From contig CALMSR010000050.1 of assembly GCA_937872465.1 (NCBI GenBank), positions 62,001 to 126,000 of the forward strand: a stretch of DNA of 64,000 nt, written 5' to 3'. Below the pieces are notes generated by a model. The model saw only the letters and a program-made list of their open reading frames with translations. It had not been told where the DNA came from and made no database searches. Positions 62,679-64,000 of this stretch are shown piece by piece. Made by a program: the position numbers and the translations under genes. Each line of letters starts with the position of its first letter. The first letter of the stretch is position 1. This DNA is from an uncultured Paracoccaceae bacterium. GTDB taxonomy: Bacteria > Pseudomonadota > Alphaproteobacteria > Rhodobacterales > Rhodobacteraceae.

Positions 62679-64000
62679 ATGTGGGGAGAAGCGATGACTG
62701 ACCTTCCGGACGGCAAGCTCTACGTCGCCGGCGAATGGACCACCGGCTCCGGCGCGGAGATCACCTCGATCTTTCCCGCCGACGGCTCGGTCAACCGGGT
62801 GCTGAAGGGCGCCTCCGAGGCCGACGGCCTCGCGGCCATCGAGCGCGCCAAGGCCGCCCAGGCCGACCCGGCCTGGCGCAACCTCCGCCCGCACGAGCGG
62901 GCGCGCATCCTCGCCCGGATCGCCGACGGCATCGAGGCCAACGTCGACCGGATCGCGCGGATCCAGACCATGGACACCGGCAAGACGCTGAAGGAGACCC
63001 GCGCGCTCGCCGCCTCCGCCGCCGGCACCTTCCGCTATTTCGCCGCCGCGCTCGAGACCGCGGACGAGGCGCTGACCACCCAGCGCGGCGACGCGCTGAC
63101 CATGTCGGTCCACGAGCCGCTCGGCCTCGTCGCCGCGATCACGCCCTGGAACTCGCCGATCGCCTCGGACGCGCAGAAGGTCGCGCCGGCGCTCGCCGCC
63201 GGCAATGCGGTGCTGCTCAAGCCCGCCTCCTGGTCGCCGCTCGTCAGCCTCGAACTCGCCCGCATCGTCGAGGAGGCCGGCCTGCCGAAGGGGCTCTTCT
63301 CCGTGCTGCCCGGCGCCGGGCGCGAGATCGGCAACCTGCTCGTCGAGCACCCCGACATCGCCAAGGTCAGCTTCACCGGCGGCACCTCCACCGGCCGGGC
63401 GCTCGCCCGCAAGGCGGCCGAGAAGCTGATGCCGGTCTCGCTCGAGCTCGGCGGCAAGTCCCCCACCATCGTCTTCGCCGACGCCGACATCGACCAGGCG
63501 ATCGCCGGCGTGCTCTACGGCATCTTCTCCTCCTCGGGGCAGAGCTGCATCGCCGGCGCCCGCCTCTTCGTCGAGCGCCCGATCTACGACAGCTTCGTCG
63601 AGCGCCTCACCGCCGCGACCGAACGCCTGCGCGTCGGCCACCCCTTCGACCCCGCGACCCAGGTCGCGCCGCTCGTCCATTTCGACCACCGCGCCTCGGT
63701 CGCGAAGATGGTCGACGCCGCCCGCGCCGAAGGCGCCGAGCTGCTGGCCGGGGGCCGCGCCCCGGCGGGCGAGACCTACGACAAGGGCGCCTTCTACCTG
63801 CCGACGATCCTCGCCGGCGTCGACAATTCCGCCACCATCTGCCGCGAGGAGGTCTTCGGCCCCGTGCTCGTCGTCCTCCCCTTCGAGGACGAGGCCGACG
63901 TGATCGCGCAAGGCAACGACAGCGACTACGGCCTCGCCTCCGGCATCTGGACCCGCGACTTCCCCCGCGCCTGGCGCATCGGCCGGGCGCTCAGGACCGG
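62679..64000 (+). CDS. Aldehyde dehydrogenase, truncated by window edge
   Basis: At least 440 residues of an NAD(P)-dependent aldehyde dehydrogenase. The catalytic Glu256 is in SLELGGKSP and Cys290 in SSGQSCIAGARLF, separated by the normal 34 residues. ITPWNSPI and SFTGGTSTGR bind the cofactor. The sequence is like 2-hydroxymuconic semialdehyde dehydrogenases (XylG/HpcC group) or aminomuconate semialdehyde enzymes, fitting meta-cleavage. ATG 62679 has GGGAGGAG; ATG 62694 is nearly as good. The end is right of the window. Confidence 0.9.
   Translation, partial: MWGEAMTDLPDGKLYVAGEWTTGSGAEITSIFPADGSVNRVLKGASEADGLAAIERAKAAQADPAWRNLRPHERARILARIADGIEANVDRIARIQTMDTGKTLKETRALAASAAGTFRYFAAALETADEALTTQRGDALTMSVHEPLGLVAAITPWNSPIASDAQKVAPALAAGNAVLLKPASWSPLVSLELARIVEEAGLPKGLFSVLPGAGREIGNLLVEHPDIAKVSFTGGTSTGRALARKAAEKLMPVSLELGGKSPTIVFADADIDQAIAGVLYGIFSSSGQSCIAGARLFVERPIYDSFVERLTAATERLRVGHPFDPATQVAPLVHFDHRASVAKMVDAARAEGAELLAGGRAPAGETYDKGAFYLPTILAGVDNSATICREEVFGPVLVVLPFEDEADVIAQGNDSDYGLASGIWTRDFPRAWRIGRALRT

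Overview
This is a high-GC, gene-dense stretch that reads as an alphaproteobacterial chromosome, most likely Rhodobacterales. The pointers are a phosphatidylcholine synthase (pcs), the order murA–DUF2948–hisD–UPF0262–infA–maf–RNase E/G, xdhABC, cbtBA and many ABC importers. No phage, transposase, plasmid or CRISPR genes were seen. The assignment rests on gene content and order, not on a database search.

Region 1 (1–21 kb) is mostly housekeeping: a GST fragment, ileS, pcs, an amino-acid ABC importer half-set, a MotA/MotB-like membrane pair, SPFH+NfeD, ChaC, DUF2125, tRNA-Thr(GGU), the murA–hisD–infA–maf–RNase block, an SDR and mazG. ileS carries a lower-GC block in its editing domain that looks like a recombination patch. 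Two intergenic regions share a dispersed repeat with a strong hairpin.

Region 2 (21.3–32 kb) holds a minus-strand purine operon (xdhA-xdhB-xdhC-azgA) ending at a clear intrinsic terminator, a SRPBCC protein divergent from an MpaB-type oxygenase, and a cobalt-uptake operon (cbtB-cbtA-DUF1636-His-rich protein) under a clear cobalamin riboswitch.

Region 3 (32–52 kb) is transport. It contains a sugar isomerase-like protein with a ribose-type ABC importer, a second carbohydrate ABC importer with an AraC regulator and a cytoplasmic GH3 beta-glucosidase, a TonB-dependent siderophore-type receptor, a second amino-acid-type ABC set lacking an ATPase, and a signal-less NMT1/THI5-like protein.

Region 4 (52.2–64 kb, running off the right edge) is the most interesting part. 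It is a thirteen-gene co-directional catabolic operon: a small HTH-like protein, a NitT/TauT-type importer, a cupin, a Rieske oxygenase alpha subunit, a diol-dehydrogenase-like SDR, an alpha/beta hydrolase, a type I extradiol dioxygenase, a second SDR with an altered active site, a ThDP enzyme, an aspartate-dehydrogenase-like enzyme and an aldehyde dehydrogenase. The gene set implies import of an aromatic compound followed by hydroxylation and meta-cleavage. The substrate cannot be read from the sequence, and the amine and ThDP steps match no standard pathway I recognise. A promoter with three TGAAC-type half-sites precedes the operon.
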